A stretch of 64,000 bases of DNA from Schistosoma mansoni (GCF_000237925.1 NC_031498.1:10442422-10506421), one strand, 5' to 3'. Shown: positions 22,906 through 35,523, counted from the first letter of the stretch. The notes: generated from the letters alone by a model not told the origin. Made by a program: numbers and translations.

Positions 22906-25223
22906 CATGGTCTTTGGTTTCAATTAGAAAGTCAATCAACGTTTATGCCGGTATACTGTCCGTACGAGTTGAGTTTTAGTTACATTTGGATTGGTGGGCT
23001 AACTGAAGGAATAAATTATATCCAGCATTTGATAATTGTTGATTATTGCCTGCAAGAAGACTGTGCAGTATATTAACCATCAAGACACAACTCAATGGAC
23101 AGTGAGTAATGTTCGTTTCTCAGTTTTGTAGGCACTGCGGCTGTAGCAGGAGGGATGCTGTGGGAAAAACTTCGAAGCGTTTTTGTGGACAGCGTTCTTT
23201 TTTTTTCTCCGTTTATTGCACTTCAACTCTTATCTAGAACTCTTAAAACCATGTTATATATTTCTCAATCTTCTGCGTATGGGCCTGCATTATTTGACTT
23301 TGATTAAGATTTATATTTTTTTTATATAACTTTGTTATTGATTAGTGCCAATCTGCTGACGTGAGGTTGAGTTTAAGTGAAATTAAAGTTTACGCATAGA
23401 GTGGTTGACTACTGGTGAACTTTGCCTGTCTGTTGGGGATAATCAGTCGAATCATTGCAGGCAGAGTCTTGATCTCTTTTTCTTGAGAATGTATGATAAT
23501 GGAAGTATTCGAATTGATGTACTATCTAAGAACCCCTAGAACAGTTGAATTTAAGTTCGGAAAAAGTCCTCATTTAAGTACAGTAAAATCATCAGTGAGT
23601 ACAAATACCTCAGAATACTGATGTGAACAGGGAAACAAAGAAGCTATGACAAACGACGGAAGATATTTTCGCGGACGTTAGTTTCTTACTTCAAAGCTTG
23701 TAAAACACTAACATTTGGTTTTGTCCCTAATTTATTTTACAAACCATAAGCTTTCGTTTGATGTATGATTTATTATCATACTTTTTTCTGTTCCAAAGCT
23801 AGTGTAAATTAAACTTAACCATCAGTATTCTATTTTTCTACCCTAATGCCTAGTTTTGGACATAATTTTGTTTTTTAATTGATTGTACGTTTTGGTCATG
23901 GTAGTCCTCTATATTATTCATGTATCTTTTTACATTATTTTGGTTCGAAGTGTAGTCGGATTCGGAAATAATTCGCGTAGTATTCCAGTTGACTTGTCTT
24001 CTCTCTCTCAGGTGCTAGTCAACCGATAAGGTGAAAGAATAGTTTTCATCTTCCTACCCAAGGAAGTTAGTCTCACTTCGAACCCAAGCGATTCTAGCCT
24101 CAAGGTTAAACCAGTCAGCCTATTGTGTCAAGGCCTTAATCTAGATTGTAACAAGTTGTCTTCTGTATATTAGTAGGTAGATAGATCAAGGATGTAACAA
24201 ATACTCTTAGTGATTCTCAGTTATCCAAGTTGAAGTTATTAAACACTCTTTTTGATGTTAAATAAGCTATTTTGTGCTATAGAGACCTTTGATTATAATT
24301 TCAGGCTGTACCGTTGGAGTTCTTTTCTACTTTTGATATGATTTATTTTCTTTGTTACGTTAGAACGATTAAAATAGTCACAGAGTTTTTGTTATGATAT
24401 AATTTAATACGTATGACTCAAAAAGGGTTTGAACGATATAAAGTAGAACGTAAGTTGGTCTAATCGAGTAAAAATTGCTTTCCTGGTCCTTTGAGTTCAG
24501 CCCAGACATTGAAATTTTACTTGTCACTATAGTTCATAAACAATTATCCGTTATTACTCACGTTATTTTTAAGTTCCAAAAAATTTGACTTCACAGTGGT
24601 TCTATGTATTTGCATTATTCAATGAGTTGCTTTTTAATTCTAATACGTTGAAAGACTCTATATATCAGTAGATTTTATATAATAACGTAGAAAGGCTTAC
24701 AAAATGTACAAGACCAATACCATCAAAGTTAATGTGAATGCAGGGTACACAAAATATACTGGAACAATATTTCTACCGACAGGTACAGTCGCCAGTAACA
24801 AAATAATCAAACTAAGGGACATTAGGCGACTAAATCGTTAGAAATATGAACTGATCACTTATCAAACAGAAAAAGTGTTCCTATCAAACAAGGAACAATA
24901 TTCTATTTAAGCATAAAAAAATAGGAAACTCAGATTTGCTTAAGAAGTTAAAAGTTAAACTGTTAGACAATGATTACATTAGGAGTGGGGAAATCGTGCA
25001 ACTAATTATCGGTCAACAAACAGGGAACCAGTTGGGATATAGACAAAAGTTAAAAACAAATCTTGTTCGTCTGAATAGAGATTATATTTTAATAATTAGA
25101 ATATTTGACTTTTAGTTGCTGCTAAAACAGATTATTGATGTTTTGAGAGGGGTCGAACTAAATAATTAAATTAACAAAGTGAATAAAAATGTAATAATAA
25201 GGAAAATACCTCTCTATAATCCG
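22906..25223. other. Spacer downstream of the KCTD gene, no feature seen
   Basis: AT-rich, with only short open stretches. A segment near 23540-23650 faintly recalls LINE sequence after the RT domain but is too decayed to call. Confidence 0.35.
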
Positions 25224-26037
25224 CTATTTTGATCTAAATAAACATATATTACAATTTCTATCGGCTTTTTTTATTTGATACTGAATAGTTAGTTCACAGT
25301 TATGATTTAATAACAATTCCCATAGTTTAAGTTGGTTGTATGTTGACATCACAAACCATGTTATTTCAGAATGACTGTCATATTCTGTTATTTGATAAGA
25401 GTTAGGTAAATGATTAGCGAAGTAATTATTTAAATCATTAAAACATTCTAAAAATCTTAGATTATTACATTTTGAAAAGATCATTCTTCCTTGATGCGGT
25501 GAAATTTTATCAATCTCTATTAATAAAAAGAAACATTGACTTTGTGTTACTTTGTTCGGAGACAACCTGTTCCCAAATTGGTCTTTTTGGTGTGAAGGTG
25601 AACTGTTAGCTATACACTTTTCAAGATTGGAGATTTTTATTGTACTGTTGACTACTGAATTAGGACATATATCATTAATCTCCGATTTTTGTGTAGTATC
25701 AATTTTCGACTGTTTTTTGGGAGGATATGGCATTTCTGTCTCGTTTTTCTTTTCGTCATGAACATACTTCCTATTATTTATTTCTTTCCTCTTCATTTCA
25801 GTTTTGATTTTTTTGAGTTGATTAACCATTTCATCTAACCCATAAAAAGTTGCTTCTTCAACTAACTGATCAAATTCTGTAAAATTAGGATCTAAGTTAA
25901 CTTTATTAGTACGTAGGAAATTGAGCACATGTCTAAATAATACCCCGTCACGATCTATAAAATAATGTTGTTTCATTGTATCTAATACAATTGGTATTGT
26001 GCCGTTGAACATTTTGCCTAAAATTGAGTTTGGGTAC
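25224..26037 (-). CDS. KCTD1/15-like exon 2 and stop
   Basis: Residues 345-615. It holds most of the BTB domain (IVLDTMKQHYFIDRDG), a basic linker and the diverged C-terminal segment. The codon choice is as AT-rich as in its neighbours. The stop is TAG at 25224-25226, directly after FRSK. Confidence 0.87.
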
Positions 26038-29000
26038 CTGTATCATGTAAAAAAAATATTACGATTATAAAATTTTAAATAATCGTGAAAATCTTTTGTT
26101 CTTTATAGCTTGTCGCTAAAGGGAATTCACAAATTTATGAAATCATATAAATTGTATTCAAATCAAATTTCTGAACTGCAATCTAAATGTGGGCTTTTGT
26201 CGTGTTAGTAACTAACCTCATACATGATGAATATAATCGCATAGTTCTGTTAACTGAGATAAAAACTTTAATCATCATTTGTACATCAAATACAGGATTA
26301 CATGATTAGAAATCAGTCGAAAAGGCATATTGGGTTTGTGTTCATAACAATGATATTTAACATGAATAACAGTTAAATTGAAATTGATAGTTCAAAGGTA
26401 ATTCGTCAAAACGCCTGACCAACTCGGAAGTCAGACCAAAATTATATCAAAATTTAATTTTAACTTTTATCATACTGTTGTGTTTCCTTCCATTATGAAC
26501 AACAGGCAGTCAACAAACTTCAGTTATGTGAAGGGAGTCTTCTTTTAAGAAATTTAAAGCAATTAGCCCTTTTGATAAATTTCGATAGTGTAATAAGAAG
26601 ACGAAGATTATCAAACTATGTGATATATTAGCGCAATACATTTCGAACAATCTGGTCATATATATATTCGAATAGACTTTTATTAAAACAGAGACTTAAA
26701 TCAGTCATCAACAAAACGTATTGTGCAGCGAAGGTCATTATCAAAGAAAGAACGAGGTCCTTGCTTCGTCCAAAACCTAAAAGACATAAAAACGATTGTG
26801 TCACATCCCACTGCGTTTACCAATTTAAACGTGTGTGTGTGTGGTCACACATACATAGGGAGGAGCAATCGTGATCTCAAAATTAGGGTGTGAATATATA
26901 CCAAAATGTTTACAGAAACAAATAGAATCAAATGACCCGGTAAGAGTAAATGTTAAACATCCATCATATATTGCCAAACATATAATCGCAACAGGCCATA
27001 AGATTGATCTAAACTCTGCTCTTGTGGTGTTGTATAAAAGTGTAAAACGGCGTATACTAAGGTTTATTCAAACCCCCTTTGTGTATCCAAAACAGTTTGT
27101 TCTCACCTTAAACCTACCCTGGTAATACTAGCTTATTAGTCAAAGTGATTAGGTTTCAAATGGTTTTCACGTTATTTTTATTATTGCCTTATCTTCTCTT
27201 ACTCCCCATTTCCAGTCTAGTTGACCTTTTATTTTTATATATGAATGTTCTTAACAAGCATATGTGTGATCAGATTGTTCGAAATGTATTGCGCTGATGT
27301 ATCACCACATAGTTCTGATAATCTTCGTCTTTTTATTACACTATCGAAACTTCAGTTAATCACATTTAGACGATAAACCCACCACATATTTTCATGAAGA
27401 TTAGTTAAGAACGCTAATATTCAATCAAACAAGGAGCGAGAAGAATTCCAAGACTTTAATAACAAGTAATAACAAATTATCTATGTGGTATTTAGTATGT
27501 ATGTATGTGGAACGATTAGCAGCCTTACTAAGGAAAATCGAAACGCTGGATAACATTGTAAACACACATAGTGATAATATGTAATTTGAACGGCAATCTC
27601 TCTCCTGGGCTCTTATTGTGTATGAAAACTTTGAAAAAACTCAAGTAAAAGGTATCTGTTCAGTATTATATCTTCGAATTCGTCCAAAATATTATCATAT
27701 ATAGGCCAGTACATCAGTGGACCAGATCCTATTTCTACATATATCACTTGAAACGCTATAGATATGAAAGAATCTAACAAAAAGTGACAAGTGAAATGCA
27801 ATGTTAGTAAAAGTATGGCACAGAAATACTATTAAAATTGCATCAAAAAATCGATAACACGAACAAAATTTAGGAGTATACTGTAAAGATCTTACTTTAC
27901 AAAAAAACAATATCTTCACTTAGTTTAGTAACTAACAGAACATTCTTATACAATTCATAAAAGTACGATGATCCGTGGTTTGTTTTAGCAGTAATGTATG
28001 TACTATTAAGAATTTTTTTAATAGTGTTTTAAACTTTTTCCAATGTCCTGGTATGATTATTCTCTTCTCAATTAATCAATTTATCACATCTTACTTACAT
28101 AATTCATTTTCCAAAAAGAGAAAAATAGTTATCAGCATCTATTATTTTACCTTAAAAATTAAAGATGAGGGAAGTTTAAATATAATAATAACGATACTAT
28201 TATTATTAACTTTATTTACTATTATATTTTTAGTACAATATAGAATTCTCATCACAAAGTATTTCAACAAGTTCCCGTTTCTTATTTCTTGATCTATCCC
28301 GACGACAGATGTTGAGTGATCACTAGTTAGAAGTTAGCAGTTCAATAAATCGACATCTAAATAATGTACATTCTTTTCGCTGGAGAACTCAGTAGCTGAG
28401 TGGATAACGCGATGGCGTTTGAAGCGAAAGGTACTGGGTTCGAGTCCCAGAGTGAACATCAACTCTGAGATGCAGGTACATCCAGCGGACAAATGCAGAA
28501 TAGGACGAAACGCGCGTCCTGGATTCCACTACTGGCCACTATCCATCTTTGCTTATAATGCTTGTGAATTAAGGTTATATCGAGGCAATACGCACAGTAT
28601 GCACATATGCCAATAAGAGACTGACCAGTTGCAGTCCTAAACACCAATGGGAAGATTCAAACAAGTAATATCAAGTGAATTTAAAATTTAATAATTTGTT
28701 GAAATATCTAGATAGCAGGAACAAGTAGCTCAGATATTCTAGCAGGCCGCCATACCATATAATAATATTAAAACATGTATATTTGGTTTCTGATCATTCG
28801 TTGATACACTTTATGATTGAAGATGATTCTCTTAAACTTATTTATAAACTGATCATTCATTTGTGTTATTTAACTGACTATTTACATTATAATATTCTCT
28901 AAAGTAGTAATAAAAGTTGAAAAATCTAATTGGGGAAAATTGTGAGTACTACATTTATTCAATCAAAAAAAAAATATTCATAATAAAAATAACTTTGATT

Positions 29001-32000
29001 TCCTATAAGAGTCAATAAGTAAGTTTTTGAAAGGTTTCAAAAGACAAATTATGTACCAATATGTTAATTCAGAAAATTCAACAACTTACAAAGTTATTTA
29101 ATGAATTTAAATAAAATTGAAGACTTCACTTCTTGTCATCTATGTTTTTGTAAGAACATGTACTAGAATGGTTGGGAAAAGGAGTCACTAAATCCATTAA
29201 CAGCACCATCCTTTCTCACTTGGTAGATAGTGAACATCATATCAAAATAGAGGAAGCTTTCTCTGTTTTATATCAAGTTCCGAAAAATCTACCTCAAGGA
29301 GCTAGATTACGATTACTCTATATAGCCGAAACCATCTGGATCAACTCCAGAAAACCAAACTTATGTATCCAGAAAAGGTATATCCAGCCACTATGTTTAC
29401 CTTGGCCTACGACTGGAGCACCGGATACCTAAACTAAATATTATAAACCCCTCCTTTTTTGATCATCTCTATCTTAATCTTCACATCCATCATTCCCAAT
29501 TCGTTTATCGTAATTACCGTGATAACACCCCCTTTATTACATATTATACTCACACAATAATCTTATTATTATTACTATTACTATTTATCATTATTATCTC
29601 AAGTAACAAGATGAAATTCTCTTATTATGCATTTTATTCACACAATTTTTTTGCATTTTCAATTTTGCTATATTACTATTGTACTGATTGTGACTGGACA
29701 CTTTATTGCAAATCATTTTGACCTTTATTAAATGACCTTTTAATTTACAAATAACACAATTTTAAAGTATATATATGTCGTAACAGATGCAAATGTTTAC
29801 CATTTTTAGCATATAACATTATCAAATTAAATAAAGACAGAACAAATATTGATGCAGAATAGTATGAATTCATTATATTTCGTAGTTTCTCATCAGCTGC
29901 TTACAACCAAATAAAATTTTAATACACATTTGGTTGTAAGCAGCTGNNNNNNNNNNNNNNNNNNNNNNNNNNNNNNNNNNNNNNNNNNNNNNNNNNNNNN
30001 NNNNNNNNNNNNNNNNNNNNNNNNNNNNNNNNNNNNNNNNNNNNNNNNNNNNNNNNNNNNNNNNNNNNNNNNNNNNNNNNNNNNNNNNNNNNNNNNNNNN
30101 NNNNNNNNNNNNNNNNNNNNNNNNNNNNNNNNNNNNNNNNNNNNNNTGCATCAATATTTGTTCTGTCTTTATTTAAATTCATAAAGGGAACTAACTGCAT
30201 GAAATTATCAAATTAATTAATACATGCCTCATTTGGGCCTTTGTAGAGGATGTTGTTGAGGATGTTACTGACGAATAGAGGAGGTCCATTTGTTGAATTC
30301 AAATAAACAAATGATATGATCCTAATTGGTTAAGAAAATGAACTTGATTAACATGAGTAATATTCTAGCCTACTCTGAGATGGGTTTCTCTCCCTTTAAG
30401 TGAGAAATATTGCCTCATGAATGGCCTGAACCATTACATACATTGGTCATAAGGAATGAAGTGGTTGAGTGTGTCAACTACTACACTTATCTTGTGAGTC
30501 TCATTAATGTTGGTTGGTTCCTGAAGAAATCTCAGCACGGATTTAGAAAGCCCTATTGGTTTTTACCAGTTCACACCACTTATGATGCAGAAGAGATGTT
30601 AGTCAACCAAAGAAAAGGTGAGTATTCTGTATATTGGTTTGCGTCGCATTATTTTGTGGCCGTGAAAAATGTACTAGTAAAGTAGAAGACATGTGTAGGC
30701 TGTGGGATTTTAGTCATAGATATATTGTGAGACGACTAATTGGAGGATAGTTTTGTTAAACATAGGGTACTCGACAAAGGTAGTAAATCGACTGACGAGA
30801 TTGTGAATGTCTATTAATTGAGTTGGTTGAGTTATATTACGTATTTCTGATCACTGCCGTTCTTAGCGAGCGATCAGACTGCTTCCCAAACCATATTTAA
30901 ACCATACAGATCTTTACAAATCCGTGTGCAGGAATAATAGAAAAAATAATGTAACATGTTAAGTTTTCACAAAATTTATTATAATCAACCCTAAAGGGAT
31001 TGTTCTTCACGCATCAAATTAAAGTCTTTCTATATATAACAACCGTGAATATATCATTTTATTTTCACTTATCAAGATTTCACTATGTTATTTTTAATTT
31101 CGATATCTTTTTGTAGTCCAGACCTCCTTAATTAATGTATATAAGCGTATCTGCATTTTGAATGTGTTGACTTTATGATTATTCTATTCAGGTTGAGTTT
31201 GTGTTCACATGTCATTATGCACATATACACACAGGAGTATCAAAGAATTCATGATTTCTAAAATGGATTTATGGATAGTGGTGCATAACATTAGGTTTTA
31301 TACTGAATTAATGTATGAGGTACATACTCACTATAATTCACCTCCAGTTACTGATTAAATTTACGCTCTTATCAATTTCAACTATCCTTTTTTGCTAATC
31401 ACCAAAGTCACAATTGCTCTAGGCCAGGGATTTGATCAGCGTAGCCTTGAGCAGTATAACCTTTTTGATGTAAATGTGGTTTGTGCGTGTGCTATCATAT
31501 ATGAACTAGAGAAGTGATAATTTCCCAGAAGGCAAATTCATTTAGATCTTAATTATATGATATTATAATGAAATAGCTTCCAGATAGATTATTTACTAGT
31601 AAATAGAAAACCTACTCAGCCGTTACGCCTTGAAATAGTACTATTGAATTCTAAGTTATTCTTCCCGTTTTTTTCTTATTACAACGAATGGGATTGAAAG
31701 AAATGCGAATTCAGTATGCAGTAAGAGAGAAGAATATTGCTTTAATGAAAACTGTTAGGTTTGTTTCATTCAGATGATATCGTAAAAAGAAACACCGATG
31801 ATCATAGGTATATTTGAGAAATGATTCATGAATGTTTTGGATTTCTAGATCATTTTAATATGGAATACAAAAAATTTAGATTTTGTGGTAAACACATTAC
31901 TTACGAGTTATGTAATTAGAACTCAACTGAATAGAATCATAGCATTTTCCATAAAGCTTCTAATTTATGATAAAAAGTAATTTTGTTTATATAAAGAAAA

Positions 32001-34695
32001 TTTACTCTGTTCAAATAGTCCCTCGCCTTCTGTATGATTTCTCAAATAAAACTAAAGATTAGATGAAGTACCATAATAATCACAGTATTTGTTCATCAGC
32101 AATGTCACTGTTTTTGAATCTCTATTTACATATTTTAGTTAGAGAAACCTTATATTATCACAGAATTTCCTCTAAAATATGGCATTAACCTGTACTTGAC
32201 AGTTAGGTTACTAAACAAAAATCAACCATGATTAGTCATGTCTTCTGAATTCCAAAGAGGACATGGTGTCGAAAATATGAGATATACTTTTACTTTCTAG
32301 TAAGAAAATAATGAATTTAGAATAACGGTAATAAACCACTGTATTTCCATTGAAGTTTAGTGTTTCAAGTCAAAACAATTTGTAGTATTTGTACGAACTA
32401 ATGATTCCTTTGTACTTGATTCCCTGCTTATTACAAATCTCAAATACAATATGTTCATTTGTGTTCATCTAGTTTTGTTTGGTTTAAATTACACTGTTTT
32501 CGGAACTCTTAGTTAGTACGATAATTCGAATATTTCTAATTATCATACAGTTACATAGTTTAAGATGAAGAAAAGTTATTGATTGGAAAAAAAACTTTAA
32601 GATAATGTTAAATTCAAGTTCCACTGATTTTTTAAAAATTAAGGTACAGCAATAGCATTTGTAGTTTAAATTAAGATATCATTATTTGAGACCCTATCTC
32701 GTCTCTGCTGAAAGTTAAAACCTATGACAAAAGTTGATATTACAATAGAAGTTTTTAATTAATTCACTACGTCTATGCAAACCTGAAATTCATCGTCTTT
32801 TGGGTAAAACAACTAAGCTTGAGTGATTCAGTGAACGGTAATTTAGAATATCTGTATAAATTATAAATTCGGTTTTTAAGTGTTTCAGCAACTCACTCAT
32901 GTAACTAGGTACTTTCAAGGAATTGGAACTATTTAAAGTACCGCCTTGGAACTATATCTTCATTGTGACAGATTTTACCGTTGGTTTCCTGCTTTTAAGG
33001 AAAATATTATATATTCCATTGTAACATAAGTAGGAACTTCATGTCAAATTTCCAAAGAGTTATAAAACGATTAGGAAAGAATGACCAGTATCAAATTTCA
33101 TGAGGTTAATATCTTCTATTTTACAAGAAGTGTTTTTTATGATGTTAGCTCGTTATCAAATATTTTCAAGTAACTAGTTTTAGATAATTATAGTAAAGCA
33201 ATATATATCTAAAATTTTAAACAAAGTTTCAAAATTGTCACTTTTCCATTGAATAACTATGTATCTTTCGGCGTTATTTAGATCTTGATTAAGTGTAACC
33301 GACTGATCTTTTTATACGGTTAAGGAAACATACATAACAGGCACTTACATCCCTCGTGATACCATTTTATGATCACTAAAACGTAAACTAAGGTGATTAG
33401 CTTCTTGTTATAAATCATCAATGTTTCTTTTCAAAAATATTTAATATAATGGAACATACATTTATAAACCTTTTAGGTTTACAGCATTCCAAAATTACCT
33501 TCTAAAGATCATATATTGTTTTGTGAGATGTTAGGATAAGTTGAGACGACAATTTCAAACTATTCATCTTACCTATCAGTTAACAAGTGGGATATTATAC
33601 TGATTGACAATTTTATATTTAAACTAGTAATATGACAGTAGTTACCAAAATTTTCACTTACTTTGTTAAAACTTTTAATGAAGATGTGTACAGTGTACCA
33701 CCAACATCTATATGTACCGGAGCTGAATATCTGGTAGGACTAGCAGGTTGAGGTACACCAAGTTTAGCCCAGTGCAATACTGGCTTTTTATCAGAAGTAT
33801 CATATAATTTTGATTGTGGTTGCTGTTGTCGAATTTCATGTTGGATTCCCAAAGTATTGATGCTATCATTAGACTTGAAAAGACCACTTGTGAGTTTTTC
33901 TTGTAATTCTGTAAATAAAAGTTCATTGTTATTGTTAGAGATTTTATTTGTTGATTGCATTTCAGATCGTCCAATATTTGTTGTATTCAACAAATCGTTT
34001 TTATTAAAACATTCAATGTTTGCAAAGTTGTTCGTTTTCATCATATTGTATCCTTCATAATTAGATTGGTTGTTATTATCATTATTAATGCTGTTCTTAG
34101 AGCCTAATTTTACTGATGCAACAATTGGCGAAGCCGAATCATTCAACATATTTAAAAGTAATATTAGATCAGTTGATAATTTGCTATCAACATCAGGATA
34201 CTCTTGATGCTGTTTTATTTCATTACATAATCGGTATAATTTAGATGGATTCCATGTGCTGACTTCACTACTGTCATGAATCATTGTAACAGATTTGTTA
34301 GCTTCAGATGTACTAATAATCTCCGAGTTGTCAGTTGTACAATTATGACTTTCCATCCCTATTTGATGACATGGTTGTAATTGATTGATGAGATTTTTCA
34401 GGCCAACACTAAATCCACTTTGAATATTAACGAAATCACCTTGGTTATTGCTAGCGTATTCGTCAACTTTATTTTTATGTTCTGTATACTCTTGGAATTC
34501 ATTTGAACTTTGAAAGTTCATCCAATTCAGCTTGAGTATGTTTTGACCATTAGGAGCTGTCTGTATAAGTTTAAGAAGTTCTGTTGTCTTATCAGACACC
34601 AATTCAGTAGTGTGTGTTGTACTAGGTAGAACTGAAGTTGATATTGGTATATGAGATGATAATTCAGATAATGGTGTGATCTGTTCAGGTATCAT
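25224..34695 (-). CDS. KCTD1/KCTD15-type BTB domain protein, two exons
   Basis: Exons 33662-34695 and 25224-26037 on the minus strand give 615 residues. The donor ACAAA|GTAAGT and acceptor ATGATACAG|G join in phase 2. The BTB/T1 domain (about residues 325-430) begins APVHIDVGGTLYTSS in exon 1 and continues YPNSILGKMFNGTIPIVLD, then QHYFIDRDGVLFRHVLNFLR in exon 2, very close to vertebrate KCTD1 and KCTD15, which form pentamers and repress AP-2 transcription factors. The region after the BTB is diverged: a lysine-rich linker, then a segment (about 515-615) that may match the KCTD1 C-terminal domain but lacks its glycine- and serine-rich end. The N-terminal 320 residues are Asn/Ser-rich and probably disordered, far longer than in vertebrate KCTD15. 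The start is the first ATG of exon 1; a 5' non-coding exon is possible. KCTD1 and KCTD15 cannot be told apart. Confidence 0.88.
26580..27349 (+). mobile_element. Penelope-like element fragment with inverted terminal segments
   Basis: Between 26700 and 27125 the plus strand shows a GIY-YIG endonuclease: HCVYQFK, GHTYIGRSNRDLKIRV, a conserved SYIAKHIIATGHKIDL block, and an end VLTLNLPW typical of these elements. About 85 bp on the left (26580-26662) is repeated in inverted orientation on the right (27261-27349) with roughly 10 percent difference. Penelope-like elements are known for terminal repeats in odd orientations. The RT part is missing, so this is a 5'-truncated copy in the KCTD intron. 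Confidence 0.75.
28380..28680 (+). mobile_element. tRNA-headed SINE with decayed hammerhead ribozyme (Smalpha-like)
   Basis: The head has tRNA-like pol III boxes: TAGCTGAGTGG (box A, near 28393) and GGTTCGAGTCC (box B, near 28437). It is followed by CAGGTACATCCAGC ... GGACGAAACGCGCGTCCTGG, the layout of the schistosome Smalpha hammerhead. The tail continues to GGGAAGATTCAAA. This copy keeps the GAAA and the GTC cleavage triplet but has lost CTGATGA and one side of stem II. It lies in the KCTD intron. Confidence 0.85.
28474..28529 (+). ncRNA. Hammerhead ribozyme, degenerate
   Basis: Helix arms AGGTACATCCAG and CTGGATTCCAC pair with each other as in the Smalpha ribozyme. GAAAC and GCGTC are intact; the CTGATGA box reads CGGACAA. 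It is very unlikely to cleave. Confidence 0.75.
29160..29435 (+). mobile_element. Penelope-like endonuclease C-terminal fragment
   Basis: One open stretch encodes LSHLVDSEHHIKIEEAFSVL, YIAETIWINSRKPNLCIQKR and LCLPWP. This is the usual end of GIY-YIG endonucleases in Penelope-like elements (H-x-x-x-x-x-H region, then a family-typical xxLxLPW terminus). It is in the KCTD intron and lacks the catalytic GIY-YIG core. Confidence 0.65.
29829..30174. repeat. Palindrome around an assembly gap
   Basis: The 28 bp at 29829-29856 are repeated perfectly in inverted form at 30147-30174. An inner palindrome (29894-29912 against 29928-29946, CAGCTGCTTACAACCAAAT) closes a 15 bp loop. The gap therefore falls inside the right arm of a hairpin. 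Confidence 0.85.
29947..30146. other. Assembly gap, 200 N
   Basis: Exactly 200 N. The round number suggests a placeholder length. Open frames running through it are meaningless. Confidence 0.98.
30390..30850 (+). mobile_element. Old RTE-type LINE remnant
   Basis: The reading near 30440-30500 (RNEVVECVNYYTYLVSLIN) aligns with GSEVVERVDxFTYLGSLIS of the better copies; further blocks matching DHRCLR and VLGKGxKSIDE follow to about 30830. It carries many substitutions and stops. The right half is the sister of 17040-17295. Confidence 0.75.
30860..33660. other. KCTD intron, no feature seen
   Basis: AT-rich intron sequence. I see no coding block, tRNA or known repeat. Confidence 0.4.
33662..34695 (-). 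CDS. KCTD1/15-like exon 1
   Basis: Residues 1-344 plus two bases. Mostly low-complexity (Asn, Ser, Thr, Gln), ending with the first BTB strand and helix, VHIDVGGTLYTSSLKVLT. The donor GTAAGT lies at 33661-33656. Confidence 0.87.
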
Positions 34696-35349
34696 TATGT
34701 TCTATAAGCTGAAACAGGTATAGTTATATGCCTTAATAATGTTGAATACAGTGGTAAATTTGTACATAATAACGATAATAAAATCCCTTCTTAAATTTCC
34801 TTCTTCCCAGAAACTTACTGCAAAATTTCGGTTCGTATTCATAGATTTAAATTGTAGTTATTAGTGTCAAAAATAATGAAGTATTATTCTTCGTTGATTG
34901 AACCGGTTCAGACTTAAATTGTTCTACCAATTAACTCTAGTACTCTAGAATTATTCAGGTTGAGACAATAATTATTTATGAAGGTGTTTGCATTAACCTA
35001 AAGTGTTTTTTTAATTTTCACTAGACTCAACGCTCAGTAATAAGTGCTTACGTTAAAGATTTATAAATTTTGAAGTCCTACTTTAGTATGAGCTTTTTTC
35101 ATCTGATCTAATTTTCTAGTCTGTTCACACAAAATAAAACTTAAATATGAAGTAAATTTGATTGGACTTGAATCATACGTAACCAATAATATATTTCATC
35201 TCTTGATGTTGGGATTACATATTATTTCACACTATGAATTCGCTAGCAATTAAATTCAAATTAAACGAGGTGTTTTTAATATATAAGAACTTTCGTCTAA
35301 ATTAGAGCGAATAGTTTCACAGTATTTGGGCGCAGAGTTGATGTAAGAC

Positions 35350-35523
35350 ATTAAATAGGAATGATATATTTGTAAAATCTCAGCGAATGAATTTGAAGTA
35401 AATCCAACGTTTCAAGAAAATAATATTTCCTTGAAAAAGCTTGGAGCAGATTGCCAGGCGAAACGTTGGATTTACTTCAAATTCATTTGCTGAGATTTTA
35501 CTAATATATTATTCCTATTTAAT
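35350..35523. repeat. Hairpin element with 64 bp arms (MITE-like)
   Basis: Arms 35350-35413 and 35460-35523 are inverted copies with 3 mismatches in 64, around a 46 bp loop. No coding capacity. A similar short motif (GAGGTGTTTTTA) lies outside on both sides at about 35269 and 35524. It could be a foldback or MITE-type element, or the terminal part of a Penelope-like element. Confidence 0.8.

Noticed and set aside
29873-30200. Open frames of about 90 codons across 29.9-30.2 kb
   Set aside because: They run through the N gap and have no real sequence in the middle.
33708-34060. Frames inside the KCTD exon on both strands
   Set aside because: Shadows of the conserved BTB-protein reading; no similarity of their own.
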